Below, piece by piece: positions 17,105-26,282 of a stretch of 64,000 nucleotides of DNA; position 1 is the stretch's first letter; the number at the start of each line of letters is the position of its first letter. The notes beneath the pieces were generated by a model. That model searched no databases, was not told the origin of the DNA, and worked only from the letters and a program-made list of their open reading frames with translations. Source of the stretch: Streptomyces sp. APSN-46.1 (lineage in GTDB: Bacteria; Actinomycetota; Actinomycetes; Streptomycetales; Streptomycetaceae); assembly GCF_022815725.1 (NCBI RefSeq), contig NZ_JALGRF010000006.1, positions 248,001 through 312,000 of the forward strand, read 5' to 3'. Made by a program: the position numbers and the translations under genes.

Positions 17105-19684
17105 ATGTCGAAGCCGGAGCACACCGAGTCGCCGGAGCCGTCTGTCGGGGCCGGTACGCCTTCGGCCGAGCCGCGCCCGGCCACCGACCCCGCCCGTGGT
17201 GGCGCCGCCGGGGACGTGAAGCCGGCGCCTGCGGCGGGGCCGCGCAAGTCCGCGGCGGACGCGGGTGACGAGCCGGCGGGCGCGAAGCCCTCGCCTGCGG
17301 CGGCCGGGTCCGCCGGCGGTGTTGCGGGCGGAGCCCGTAGCGGTGCGTCCGGGGGCGCGGAACCCGCTTCCGCGCCGGGGCCGCGCAAGCCGGCGACCGC
17401 CGGTCCGGACCCGGCCGGCACGCCTGCGGCGGGCGCGGCCGGGGGTGGCGCGGCCGGGGGCGTGAAGCCCGCTTCTGGGTCTGGGTCTGGGTCTGGGGCT
17501 TCGGCGAAGCCGGGGTCGGGCAAGGGCGCGCCCGTTGGTGACGAGCCGGTGGACGCGAAGTCCGCGCCCGCGGCGGGCCAGGCCCGCAGTGGTGCGGCCG
17601 GGGACGCGAAGCCCGCGCCCGGGGCGGGGCCGCGTAAGGCCGTGGAGGATGCGAAGCCGGTGGCAGGGGGCAAGGGGAATCCCGTTGCCGAGAAGGCCGA
17701 TGCCGTGGCCGCCGAGGTCAAGGCGAGGGCCGAGGCGGCGAAGGCGGCCGGGAACGGGCAGGACAAGGGGCGGCTGCTCGCGGGCCGGTACCGGCTCGGG
17801 GCGGTGCTCGGCAAGGGCGGCATGGGCACCGTGTGGCGCGCCGAGGACGAGACCCTCGGCCGGACGGTCGCCGTCAAGGAACTCCGCTTCAGCACCGGCG
17901 TCGACGAGGACGAGAAGCGCCGGCTCATCACCCGTACCCTCCGCGAGGCCAAAGCCATCGCGCGGATCCGGAGCGGCGGTGCCGTCACCGTCTACGACGT
18001 GGTCGACGAGGACGGCCGCCCCTGGATCGTCATGGAGCTCATCGAGGGGCCCTCGCTCGCCGAGTTCGTGCGCGAGCGCGGCCCGCTGACGCCCCGCCGC
18101 GCCGCCGAGGTCGGGCTCGCGGTGCTCGACGTACTCCGCGCCGCGCACGGCCAGGGCATCCTGCACCGCGACGTGAAGCCCTCCAACGTGCTCATCGCCG
18201 GCAACGGCCGTGTCGTCCTCACCGACTTCGGCATCGCGCAGGTGGAGGGCGACCCCTCCGTCACGTCCACCGGCATGCTCGTCGGCGCGCCCTCGTACAT
18301 CTCCCCCGAGCGCGCCCGCGGCCAGCGGCCCGGCCCGCCCGCCGACATGTGGTCGCTCGGCGGGCTGCTGTACGCCGCCGTCGAGGGCGTACCCCCGTAC
18401 GACAAGGGGTCCGCGCTCGCCACCCTCACCGCGGTGATGACCGAACCGGTGGACCCGCCCAAGAACGCCGGTCCGCTGACCGACGTCATCTACGGCCTGC
18501 TCGCCAAGGACCCGGCCCGGCGCCTCGACGACGAGCGCGCCCGGGCGATGCTCAACGCCGTGATCAACGCCCCCGACGAGCCGGCCCCCGCGCCGGCCCC
18601 GGCCGCCGCCGACGAGACCCGGCAGATCTCGCTCGTCGAGGCCAAGCAGGCCGCCGAGATGGCCGCTGAGAAGGCCGCCGCCGAGAAGGCCGCCGAAAAG
18701 GCCGAGAAGGCCGAGAAGAAGGAGCGCGAACGCCGCGAGCGCGAGCAGCGCGAGCGGGCCCGGGCCGCGCTGAAGGCGGCCCGCAAGGCGGCGGCGGTCA
18801 CCGCCGCCTCGGCGGCCGAGTCCCCGTCCCCCCGCCCCGCGCCGGTCGTGGCGCCGCTCACCGACGTCATGCGGCGCCGCACCATCGCGCTCGCGATAGC
18901 CGGCATGGTCGTCGCCCTGGCCGTGATCGGCTCGCTCGTCGTCTACGCGTTCAGCGGTGACGACGCGGAGGGCCGTAAGAACGAGGGCAAGGGCGGCCCG
19001 TCCACGAGCGCGTCCGGCAGCCCGTCGCCGAGCGGGTCCGGGAACGGCGCCGTGAAGGGCGGCGGCGCTGCGCAGGGCAGCGGGGAGCCCGGCCAGGGGC
19101 AGTCGCCCAGCGGCCAGCAGAGCAGTCAGGGGCAGGGCGAGAGCCAGGGGCAGAGTCAGGGACAGAGCCAGGGGCAGGGTGCGAGCCAGGGCCAGGGGGC
19201 CTCTCCGGGGACTCCCGGAGGCGCGCTTCCCGCCGGATACGCCATGGTGACGGACCCTCGGTTCCACTTCAGCATGGCGATGCCCGAGGGCTTCCACCAG
19301 ACCGACACCGCCGGTGAGAACTCCGGCGCGATATACACCCGCGACGGCGGCTTCCCGCGCATCCAGGTCGACTTCAACGACAGTCCGCGCGCCGACGCCC
19401 GCGCCGCGTGGGCCGCGCTCGCCCCCGCCGTGGCGGGCAGCAGCAAGGGCTACCGGCTGATCAGGATCGACTCGGTGGACTACCGGGGCTATCCGACCGT
19501 CGCGGACTGGGAGTTCGAGCGGGACCAGAAGGGCATCCGGGTCCGGGTGCTCAACCGCGGCTTCAAGGTGGACTCGAAGCACGGCTACGCCATCATGATC
19601 AGCTGCGCCGCCGATCAGTGGGACGGCGCGGAGTGCACTCAGCTGCGCGCGACGGCCTTCGAGACCTTCCAGCCGCTGGGCTGA
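17105..19684 (+). CDS. receptor-type Ser/Thr protein kinase
   Basis: An 859-residue Hanks-type kinase. Residues 1-220 are a disordered Ala/Pro/Gly/Lys-rich stretch, unusual before the kinase domain (about 227-490). That domain is complete: GKGGMGTVW, VAVKEL, HRDVKPSN (Asp356), DFGIA, SPERARG. Then come a charged Ala/Glu/Lys-rich linker, one membrane helix (about 595-617), a Ser/Gly/Gln-rich outer stem and an extracellular domain of ~150 residues (YAMVTDPRFHFSMAMPEGF). It is first of three kinase genes in a row. The S. coelicolor counterpart cluster has been linked to spore-wall synthesis. Confidence 0.93.
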   Translation: MSKPEHTESPEPSVGAGTPSAEPRPATDPARGGAAGDVKPAPAAGPRKSAADAGDEPAGAKPSPAAAGSAGGVAGGARSGASGGAEPASAPGPRKPATAGPDPAGTPAAGAAGGGAAGGVKPASGSGSGSGASAKPGSGKGAPVGDEPVDAKSAPAAGQARSGAAGDAKPAPGAGPRKAVEDAKPVAGGKGNPVAEKADAVAAEVKARAEAAKAAGNGQDKGRLLAGRYRLGAVLGKGGMGTVWRAEDETLGRTVAVKELRFSTGVDEDEKRRLITRTLREAKAIARIRSGGAVTVYDVVDEDGRPWIVMELIEGPSLAEFVRERGPLTPRRAAEVGLAVLDVLRAAHGQGILHRDVKPSNVLIAGNGRVVLTDFGIAQVEGDPSVTSTGMLVGAPSYISPERARGQRPGPPADMWSLGGLLYAAVEGVPPYDKGSALATLTAVMTEPVDPPKNAGPLTDVIYGLLAKDPARRLDDERARAMLNAVINAPDEPAPAPAPAAADETRQISLVEAKQAAEMAAEKAAAEKAAEKAEKAEKKERERREREQRERARAALKAARKAAAVTAASAAESPSPRPAPVVAPLTDVMRRRTIALAIAGMVVALAVIGSLVVYAFSGDDAEGRKNEGKGGPSTSASGSPSPSGSGNGAVKGGGAAQGSGEPGQGQSPSGQQSSQGQGESQGQSQGQSQGQGASQGQGASPGTPGGALPAGYAMVTDPRFHFSMAMPEGFHQTDTAGENSGAIYTRDGGFPRIQVDFNDSPRADARAAWAALAPAVAGSSKGYRLIRIDSVDYRGYPTVADWEFERDQKGIRVRVLNRGFKVDSKHGYAIMISCAADQWDGAECTQLRATAFETFQPLG

Positions 19685-19710
19685 CCCGGACCGCCCTCGC
19701 GGCACGGGCC

Positions 19711-19757
19711 TTTGGCGGCATGGGCCTTGGCGGCATGGGCCTTTGGCGGCATGGGCC
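19711..19757. repeat. 15-16-bp tandem repeat between kinase genes
   Basis: Three near-identical copies of TTTGGCGGCATGGGCC (19711-19726, 19727-19741, 19742-19757) plus a degenerate copy before them, in the 170-base gap between the first two kinase genes. Confidence 0.8.
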
Positions 19758-19854
19758 TTTGTAAGGCCCGGGACGCGGGCGCCCCGCGCGACGTATCGTG
19801 TCAGAGGGGGCGTGGCCAAGGGGAGCCCGTCCCCGAGCGCTCGGGGGAGGCGAT

Positions 19855-22752
19855 GTGGAGGACTACGCGGGCCGGATCCTCGCCGATCGCTACCGTCTGC
19901 CGCTGCCGCCGTCGGACGCGTACGAACTGGTCGAGACCCGGGCCTTCGACACGCGCAGCGGGCAGGAAGTCCTGGTACGGCAAGTGCCGTTGCCGGAGGT
20001 CGTGGACGCGGAGCTGCTGGACGGCTCGCGGACCCCGGCGGCCGGGCGGCGCCCGGCGGAGGAACTCCCGGCGGTGCGGCGGGCGATCGCGGCCGCGCAG
20101 GCGGCGGCGTCCGTTCCGGACCACCCCCGGCTGGACCAGGTCTTCGACGTGTTCGCGGAGGACGGGTCGCTGTGGATAGTGAGCGAACTGGTCCCCGCGA
20201 GGCCGCTGGCCGCGCTGGTCGCCGATGAACCGCTGAGCCCGTACCGGGCGGCGGAGGTGGCGGCCGATGTGCTGACCGCTCTGCGGGTGTTGCACGCGCA
20301 CGGGTGGACGCACCGGAACATCACGGTGCGGACCGTGTTGATATGCGATGACGGCCGGGTCGTCCTGACGGGCCTGGCGGCGGGCGCCGCCGAGGAGGCC
20401 CTGTGCGGCTACGACCCCCTCCCGCCGGATGGCTCCGCCGGTGAGCTGACCTGGGACGCCCCGCCCACCCCGGAGGCCGCCCCCCCGCCCCCCGCCAGAA
20501 CCCTCCCCCCGGCACCCCCCGGCGGCGTCGCCCCTGCCGTGCGCGTCCCGGGGCCGGCCGACGGCGGCTTCGCACCCGTGACGGGTGGTCCCGGGGTTGC
20601 CGGGGGCGGCTTCGAGCCGTCTACGGGTGTTCCCGGGGTGGGCGGCGGCTTTGATCCCGTTGCGGGTGGTCCGGGGGTTGCCGGGGGCGGCTTCGGGTCG
20701 TCTACGGGTGTTCCTGGGTCGGGCGGCGGCTTTGACCCCGTTACGAGCGTCGGTGGGGTGGGCGGCGGCTTTGATCCCGTTGCGGGTGTCGGTGGGGTGG
20801 CCGGTGGCGGTGTTGCCCCGGCCGGGGGTGGTCCCGGGGTGGCCGGGGGCGGCTCCGAGCCCCCTACGCGTGGTCCCGGGTCGGGCGGCGGTGGCTTGGG
20901 CCCCGGTGCGTTCGGGGGCGGGCGGGGCTTCGATCCGCTGGGCGGGGATACCGGTGGCGGCCGCGGTTCCGGGGCCGGGGGTTACGCTCCGCTTGTCGCG
21001 CCCGGGTACGACACCGGGCCTCGGTACTCCGACCACATCACCCCCGGGCGGGCGCCGGAGCAGCACGATCCGAAGGCCGCCGCGCGCGCCGGAGCCATTG
21101 CCGCCTACCGGGCCGGGGCGCAGGCCGCCGCCCGCAGGGAGGTCCGGCCCGAGGGGTCGAACCTGCCGGAGGGGTACTCGTACCCCTACGGCGGCCCGGA
21201 CACCAACCCGACGGCCCCCGAGTCGCGGCCGATCCTCCCAGAACCCCGGCCCGCGCCGCAGGCCCCGGCCTTCGACCCCGTGCCCGCGCCGCAGGCTTCG
21301 GCTTCCGCCCCCGTATCCGCGCCGCAGGCTTCGGCCTTCGACCCCGCACCCGCGCCGCAGGCACCGGCACCCGACCCTGTACGCGCGCCGCAGGCACCGG
21401 CACCCGACCCCGTATCCGCGCCGCAGGCACCGGCCCCCGTGCGGCTTGCGCTTCCGCAGGGCTACCGCCCCGCCGATGCCGCCGAGGCTCCCCGGGTGGC
21501 GCCGCCGCCGGTCGGCGGCGGCTGGGGCGGCGGCGGGCCGCGTACCGGGCTGGATGCCGAGCGGGCGCGGCAGACGCGGATGGCCGTCGTCGGGGCCGTC
21601 ACCGAGCGCTGGGCCCCCGAGCAGGCCCGCTCCGTACACGGGCCCTGGCAGATCGCCGCCCCCGTCGGGCCAGCCACCGACCTGTGGGCGCTCGGCGCGC
21701 TGCTGTACCGCGCCGTCCAGGGACACGCCCCGTACCCCGAGGACAGCGCCGCCGAGCTCGTAGAGATGGTGTGCTCCGAGCCCCCCGCCTTCGCCGAGGA
21801 GTGCGGGCCGCTGCGCCCCGTCGTGGAGTCGCTGCTGCGCCAGGACCCCACCGAGCGCCCCGACTTCGAGGAGCTGCGCGGCTGGCTCCGCTCCCTCGTA
21901 CGGTCGGCCCCCGAGCCCGACGCCGGGCTCGGGCTCGGCATGCTCCCGATGGCCGAACCCGATCCCGCGAAGCTGCCCGTCGTACGCCGGCGCGGCGACC
22001 TCCACGGGCGGCACCGCAACGCCGCGGCCCCCCGCAACCGCAAGCCCCGCTCCCTCGGGCGGACGCTGCTCGTCGGCATCCTGGTGCTCCTCGCCGGAGC
22101 GGTGGCGTACGCGGTGCTCTTCATGCCCCGCTCGGGCGACGGCGGCGACGGCGACCGCGACGCGCGGGAGCCGCAGAACGCGGCCAAGCCCGTACCGCAG
22201 CAGTCCCGGACCCCGACGAAGCAGCCGCAATCCCAGCAACCGCAGCCCCAGCCGGAACAGAGCACCGGCGCGCCCCAGTCCAAGCCCGCCCCGCAGACCG
22301 CCCCGCCCGGCTACACGATCCAGCGCGACCCGGAGCACTTCGAGATCGCCACACCCAACGGCTGGGAGCGCCACGGCGTCAACGAGGCCGGCCAGGTGCG
22401 CTACACCGACGGCCCGTTCACCCTGACCGTCGTCCCGGGCCGGGACAGGGTACGGGGCAATCCGGATCCGGCGACGTACCAGAAGGACAAGGAGCCGGAG
22501 TTGAACGCGTACCGCAACTCCACGTGGACGACCAGCGGGGACATCAAATCCACCACCGTCGGCCAGCAGTTGCGCGTCACCGGCCGGTACACCTGGCACG
22601 ACGCCAACGGCCGCAGCGTGTTCGCCCGCAACTTCGTCGTGGCGCTCGGCGACAGCTACCACGTCGTCATGGTCACGGGCCCGGAGGACGAGCAGGACAA
22701 GGTCACCGAGGTCTTCGAAAAAGCCACGGGGAGTTACAAGTCGGGTGGGTGA
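19855..22752 (+). CDS. membrane-anchored pseudokinase with a ~400-residue insertion in the activation segment
   Basis: A 965-residue Ser/Thr-kinase homologue with an abolished active site. The beta-3 VAVK Lys is Arg42 (VLVRQV), HRD is His-Arg-Asn at 153-155, and DFG is Thr-Gly-Leu at 172-174. The kinase resumes at WAPEQAR (587-589) and TDLWALGALLYRA. Between lie about 410 residues of Gly/Val/Pro/Ala repeats. A single membrane helix (about 735-757) and an outer domain (YTIQRDPEHFEIATPNGWE) follow, as in its neighbours. The GTG at 19855 has GGGGGAGG; an earlier GTG at 19798 is possible but unsupported. It probably acts as a scaffold or regulator of the adjacent kinases. Confidence 0.9.
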   Translation: MEDYAGRILADRYRLPLPPSDAYELVETRAFDTRSGQEVLVRQVPLPEVVDAELLDGSRTPAAGRRPAEELPAVRRAIAAAQAAASVPDHPRLDQVFDVFAEDGSLWIVSELVPARPLAALVADEPLSPYRAAEVAADVLTALRVLHAHGWTHRNITVRTVLICDDGRVVLTGLAAGAAEEALCGYDPLPPDGSAGELTWDAPPTPEAAPPPPARTLPPAPPGGVAPAVRVPGPADGGFAPVTGGPGVAGGGFEPSTGVPGVGGGFDPVAGGPGVAGGGFGSSTGVPGSGGGFDPVTSVGGVGGGFDPVAGVGGVAGGGVAPAGGGPGVAGGGSEPPTRGPGSGGGGLGPGAFGGGRGFDPLGGDTGGGRGSGAGGYAPLVAPGYDTGPRYSDHITPGRAPEQHDPKAAARAGAIAAYRAGAQAAARREVRPEGSNLPEGYSYPYGGPDTNPTAPESRPILPEPRPAPQAPAFDPVPAPQASASAPVSAPQASAFDPAPAPQAPAPDPVRAPQAPAPDPVSAPQAPAPVRLALPQGYRPADAAEAPRVAPPPVGGGWGGGGPRTGLDAERARQTRMAVVGAVTERWAPEQARSVHGPWQIAAPVGPATDLWALGALLYRAVQGHAPYPEDSAAELVEMVCSEPPAFAEECGPLRPVVESLLRQDPTERPDFEELRGWLRSLVRSAPEPDAGLGLGMLPMAEPDPAKLPVVRRRGDLHGRHRNAAAPRNRKPRSLGRTLLVGILVLLAGAVAYAVLFMPRSGDGGDGDRDAREPQNAAKPVPQQSRTPTKQPQSQQPQPQPEQSTGAPQSKPAPQTAPPGYTIQRDPEHFEIATPNGWERHGVNEAGQVRYTDGPFTLTVVPGRDRVRGNPDPATYQKDKEPELNAYRNSTWTTSGDIKSTTVGQQLRVTGRYTWHDANGRSVFARNFVVALGDSYHVVMVTGPEDEQDKVTEVFEKATGSYKSGG

Positions 22753-22878
22753 ACGCCGCCTGACGGGCGGTCAAGTACGGCAATTGCGTCACAGTGCGGT
22801 CTCACCGGCCCCGCGTGGCTCCGGCTTCGCCCGCAGGCTCCGTAATCTGGCCGGAAGTGCAAAAGGCGGCGGGGATTC

Positions 22879-24546
22879 GTGGAACAGCAGACAGGCGGGG
22901 GTGCGGTGCTCGCGGGCCGGTACCGGCTCGTCGAGCCCATCGGCAGTGGCGGCATGGGCAAGGTGTGGCGCGCACATGACGAGCTGCTGCACAGGACCGT
23001 CGCCGTCAAGGAACTGACGGCGGGTCTGTACGTCGCCCAGGCCGATCGGGACGTCCTGCACGCCCGGACGCAGAAGGAGGCCCGGGCGGCTGCCCGGATC
23101 CAGCACCCCGCGGTGGTCACCGTCCACGACGTGCTGGAACACGACGACCGGCCGTGGATCGTCATGGAGTACATCGACGGCCCCTCCCTGGCGGAGGCGG
23201 CCAAGTCGGCGGGCCGGATCGAGCCCCGCGAGGCGGCCCGGATCGGGCTGCACGTGCTGGGCGCGCTGCGCGCCGCGCACGCGGTCGGCGTCCTGCACCG
23301 GGACGTGAAGCCGGGCAACGTGCTGCTCGCCAAGGACGGCCGGGTGCTGCTCACGGACTTCGGGATCGCCGCGATCGAGGGCGACTCCTCCATCACGCGC
23401 ACCGGTGAGATCGTCGGCTCCATCGACTACCTGGCCCCCGAGCGGGTCACCGGCGGCGCGCCCGACCCGGCCTCCGACCTGTGGTCGCTCGGCGCCACCC
23501 TCTACACGGCCGTCGAGGCCCGCTCGCCCTTCCGCCGTACGTCGCCCATCTCCAGCCTCCAGGCCGTGGTGCACGACGAGCCGCCCGCCCCGCGCCAGTC
23601 CGGCGCCCTGGGGCCGGTCATCACCGCGCTGCTGCGCAAGGACCCGGCCCATCGCCCCTCGGCCGCCGAGGCCGAGCGGATGCTGCTGGAGGCGATGGAG
23701 GGCCGGGAGCCGAAGGCGGCGCAGGCGTACGTGCCCACGCGTGCGGTGACGTCGGAGGAACTCGCCCCGGCGCAGGAGTGGTCCGAGGGGCCGGCCGCGC
23801 CGGCGGAGACCGCCCGGGCGGCCTCGCTGCCGGCGCCCGCGGCGCCCGCGGCGCCTGCGGCCGCGCCCGCGTCTGCGCCCGCGTACGCTTCTGTGTCCGA
23901 CCGGCCGGCGAAGGGCCGGCTCAAGCGCGCCGTGGGCATCGCCCTGGTGGCGGCGCTCATCGGCGGTGGAGGTGTCTTCGGGGTGCTCAAGCTCACCGGG
24001 GGCGACGGCGGCAAGGGCGGCGGGGCCGACCGGGACGCGAGCGCCCCCGACGCGAAGCCGGGCGACGACACGAAGCCCGCGGCGCAGGCCCCGCCCGGCT
24101 GGAACAAGGTCACCGACCCCACCGGCTTCACCCTCTTCGTCCCGGACGGCTGGAGGCGCCAGATGAACGGCGACCAGATCGACTACACCCCGGACAACGG
24201 GAAGCACTTCATCCGGATCGCCGCCGACTCGACCCCGGACTACGTGAACCCGTACACGCACCTGCTCGACCTGGAGAAGCAGGTGCAGAAGCGGACGGAC
24301 TACAAGAAGCAGCTCCTGAACCAGAACACCTTCCGGGACAGCACCCGGGCCGCGCTCTGGGACTTCACGTGGACCGAGAAGCAGAACCACCCCGGTCCGC
24401 GCCGGGCCATCGAGCAGATGTACATCGCCCCGGACGGCACCGAGTACGCGATCTACATGGCGGCCCCCACCGCCGGCTGGAACACGACCCGGCAGCAGTT
24501 CGACATCGTGCTCAGCGGTTGGGAGCCCCCGGCCGGGAAGCCCTGA
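22879..24546 (+). CDS. receptor-type Ser/Thr protein kinase
   Basis: A 555-residue kinase with an intact catalytic domain from residue ~12: GSGGMGKVW, VAVKEL, HRDVKPGN, DFGIAAIEGD, a Thr-containing activation segment SITRTGEIVG and LAPERVTG. After a Pro/Ala linker there is one membrane helix (about 348-372) and an outer C-terminal domain (PPGWNKVTDPTGFTLFVPDGW) of the same type as in the two upstream genes. The GTG at 22879 follows GGCGGCGGGG. It lies 126 bases after the pseudokinase gene, likely in one transcription unit. Confidence 0.94.
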   Translation: MEQQTGGGAVLAGRYRLVEPIGSGGMGKVWRAHDELLHRTVAVKELTAGLYVAQADRDVLHARTQKEARAAARIQHPAVVTVHDVLEHDDRPWIVMEYIDGPSLAEAAKSAGRIEPREAARIGLHVLGALRAAHAVGVLHRDVKPGNVLLAKDGRVLLTDFGIAAIEGDSSITRTGEIVGSIDYLAPERVTGGAPDPASDLWSLGATLYTAVEARSPFRRTSPISSLQAVVHDEPPAPRQSGALGPVITALLRKDPAHRPSAAEAERMLLEAMEGREPKAAQAYVPTRAVTSEELAPAQEWSEGPAAPAETARAASLPAPAAPAAPAAAPASAPAYASVSDRPAKGRLKRAVGIALVAALIGGGGVFGVLKLTGGDGGKGGGADRDASAPDAKPGDDTKPAAQAPPGWNKVTDPTGFTLFVPDGWRRQMNGDQIDYTPDNGKHFIRIAADSTPDYVNPYTHLLDLEKQVQKRTDYKKQLLNQNTFRDSTRAALWDFTWTEKQNHPGPRRAIEQMYIAPDGTEYAIYMAAPTAGWNTTRQQFDIVLSGWEPPAGKP

Positions 24547-24639
24547 TCCCGCCACTCTGCCAGCAATCACTGGCGGATATCGCAAAATCCGGTTACCGAC
24601 GGGTACCCAAAGGCCTCCCGGCGGAATACGCTCACCGCC

Positions 24640-26271
24640 ATGACGGACTCGCAGGCCCCCGCCGCCCCCCTCCGCGCCGCACCGCAGCCCACCAACCCGG
24701 TCGCCCCGGCCCCGGCCGGCGCCCGGACCGCCGCCGACGTGGTGACCGTCGGGCTGGTCGCCCGGCTGACCCGCGGAGTGATCGGTTCCGGCCGCACCGC
24801 CAACCACACCCCCTTCACCGGGGACAAGCTGGCGGATCTGCCCGAGGCCACCCCCGAGGACGTGGCCGCGGCCTTCGAGAAGGCCCGCGCCGCCCAGCCC
24901 GCCTGGGCCGCCGTCCCCGTACGCAAGCGTGCGGCGGTCCTGCTCCGCTTCCACGACCTGGTCCTGTCGCGCCAGGCCGAGGTGCTCGACCTCATCCAGC
25001 TGGAGACCGGCAAGGCCCGGCTGCACGCCCACGAAGAGGTCCAGGCGGTCGCCGTCGCCGCGCGCCACTACGGCCGCAAGGCCCCCTCGTACCTGCGTCC
25101 CAAGGGCCACGCGGGCGCCATGCCCACCCTCACCAAGGTCACCGAGCTGCGCCAGCCGCGCGGGGTCGTGGGTCAGATCGCCCCCTGGAACTACCCCCTC
25201 GAACTCTCCGTCGGCGACGCCCTGCCCGCCTTCGTCTCCGGCAACGCCGTCGTCATGAAGCCCGACACCGAGACCGCGCTCACCGCCCTGTGGGCCCGCG
25301 ACCTGCTCATCGAGGCCGGACTGCCGGCCGAGGTCTTCCAGATCGTGCTCGGCGAGGGCCCGGTCGTCGGCCCCGAGGTGGTCCGGCACGCCGACTACGT
25401 GTCGTTCACCGGCTCCACGCGTACCGGCCGCGAGGTCGCGCAGGGCGCCGCCGCCCGCCTCGTCGGGGTGTCCCTCGAACTCGGCGGCAAGAACGCCATG
25501 CTCGTGCTGAGCGACGCCGACGTGGAGAAGGCCGCCGCGGGCGCCGTCCGTGCCTGTTTCTCCTCCGCCGGCCAGCTGTGCATCTCGATCGAGCGGCTCT
25601 ACGTCCACGCCTCGGTCGCGGACGAGTTCGTCGCCCGCTTCGCCGCCCGGACGAAGGCCATGCGGCTCGGCAACTCCCTCGCGTACGGAGCCGACATGGG
25701 CTCCCTCGTCGGCGAGCGCCAGCTGGAGACCGTGCGGCGGCACGTGGACGAGGCCGTCGCCAAGGGCGCGACCCTCGTCGCGGGCGGCGTGGCCCGCCCC
25801 GACATCGGCCCCCTCTTCTACGAGCCCACCATCCTCGACGGCGTCGAGGCGCCGATGGCGGTGTGCGGCGAGGAGACCTTCGGCCCGGTCGTCTCGATCT
25901 ACCGCTTCACCGACGAGGACGAGGTCATCGCGCAGGCCAACGGCACCGCGTACGGGCTCAACTCCAGCGTGTGGACCAAGGACGCCCGCCGCGGCCACGC
26001 CGTCGCCGCCCGCCTGCGCACCGGCACCGTCAACATCAACGAGGGCTACGCCCCCGCGTACGGCAGCGCCCAGGCGCCCATGGGCGGCATGAAGGACTCC
26101 GGCCTCGGCCGCCGGCACGGCTCCGAGGGCATCCTCAAGTACACCGAGGCCCAGACCGTCGCCCACCAGCGGCTGCTCCCGATGGCGCCCTCGCTGGGCA
26201 TGGACGACGAGAAGTACGCGGCGTTCATGACCCGCAGCCTCCAGGTCATGAAGGCATTCCGATTCCGTTGA
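24640..26271 (+). CDS. succinate-semialdehyde dehydrogenase (aldehyde dehydrogenase family)
   Basis: A 543-residue NAD(P)-dependent aldehyde dehydrogenase closest in style to actinobacterial GabD2, which oxidises succinic semialdehyde to succinate. Visible are QIAPWNYPLELSVGDALPA, the cofactor site FTGSTRTGREVA, the catalytic Glu in SLELGGKNAML, the nucleophile Cys in SSAGQLCISIERLY and EETFGPVVSIYRF. The ATG at 24640 lies 7 bases after TACGCT, so the message may be leaderless. The GMC oxidoreductase gene follows after only 11 bases, indicating a shared operon. Confidence 0.88.
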   Translation: MTDSQAPAAPLRAAPQPTNPVAPAPAGARTAADVVTVGLVARLTRGVIGSGRTANHTPFTGDKLADLPEATPEDVAAAFEKARAAQPAWAAVPVRKRAAVLLRFHDLVLSRQAEVLDLIQLETGKARLHAHEEVQAVAVAARHYGRKAPSYLRPKGHAGAMPTLTKVTELRQPRGVVGQIAPWNYPLELSVGDALPAFVSGNAVVMKPDTETALTALWARDLLIEAGLPAEVFQIVLGEGPVVGPEVVRHADYVSFTGSTRTGREVAQGAAARLVGVSLELGGKNAMLVLSDADVEKAAAGAVRACFSSAGQLCISIERLYVHASVADEFVARFAARTKAMRLGNSLAYGADMGSLVGERQLETVRRHVDEAVAKGATLVAGGVARPDIGPLFYEPTILDGVEAPMAVCGEETFGPVVSIYRFTDEDEVIAQANGTAYGLNSSVWTKDARRGHAVAARLRTGTVNINEGYAPAYGSAQAPMGGMKDSGLGRRHGSEGILKYTEAQTVAHQRLLPMAPSLGMDDEKYAAFMTRSLQVMKAFRFR

Positions 26272-26282
26272 GGGGCAGCACC

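Noticed and set aside
19798..19854. Longer start of the pseudokinase at GTG 19798
   Set aside because: No ribosome binding site, and the added residues are not kinase-like; GTG 19855 has GGGGGAGG.
22789..26166. A 1125-codon minus-strand frame across the third kinase and the aldehyde dehydrogenase
   Set aside because: It crosses two clear genes and has shadow composition; both genes on the plus strand have complete motifs.
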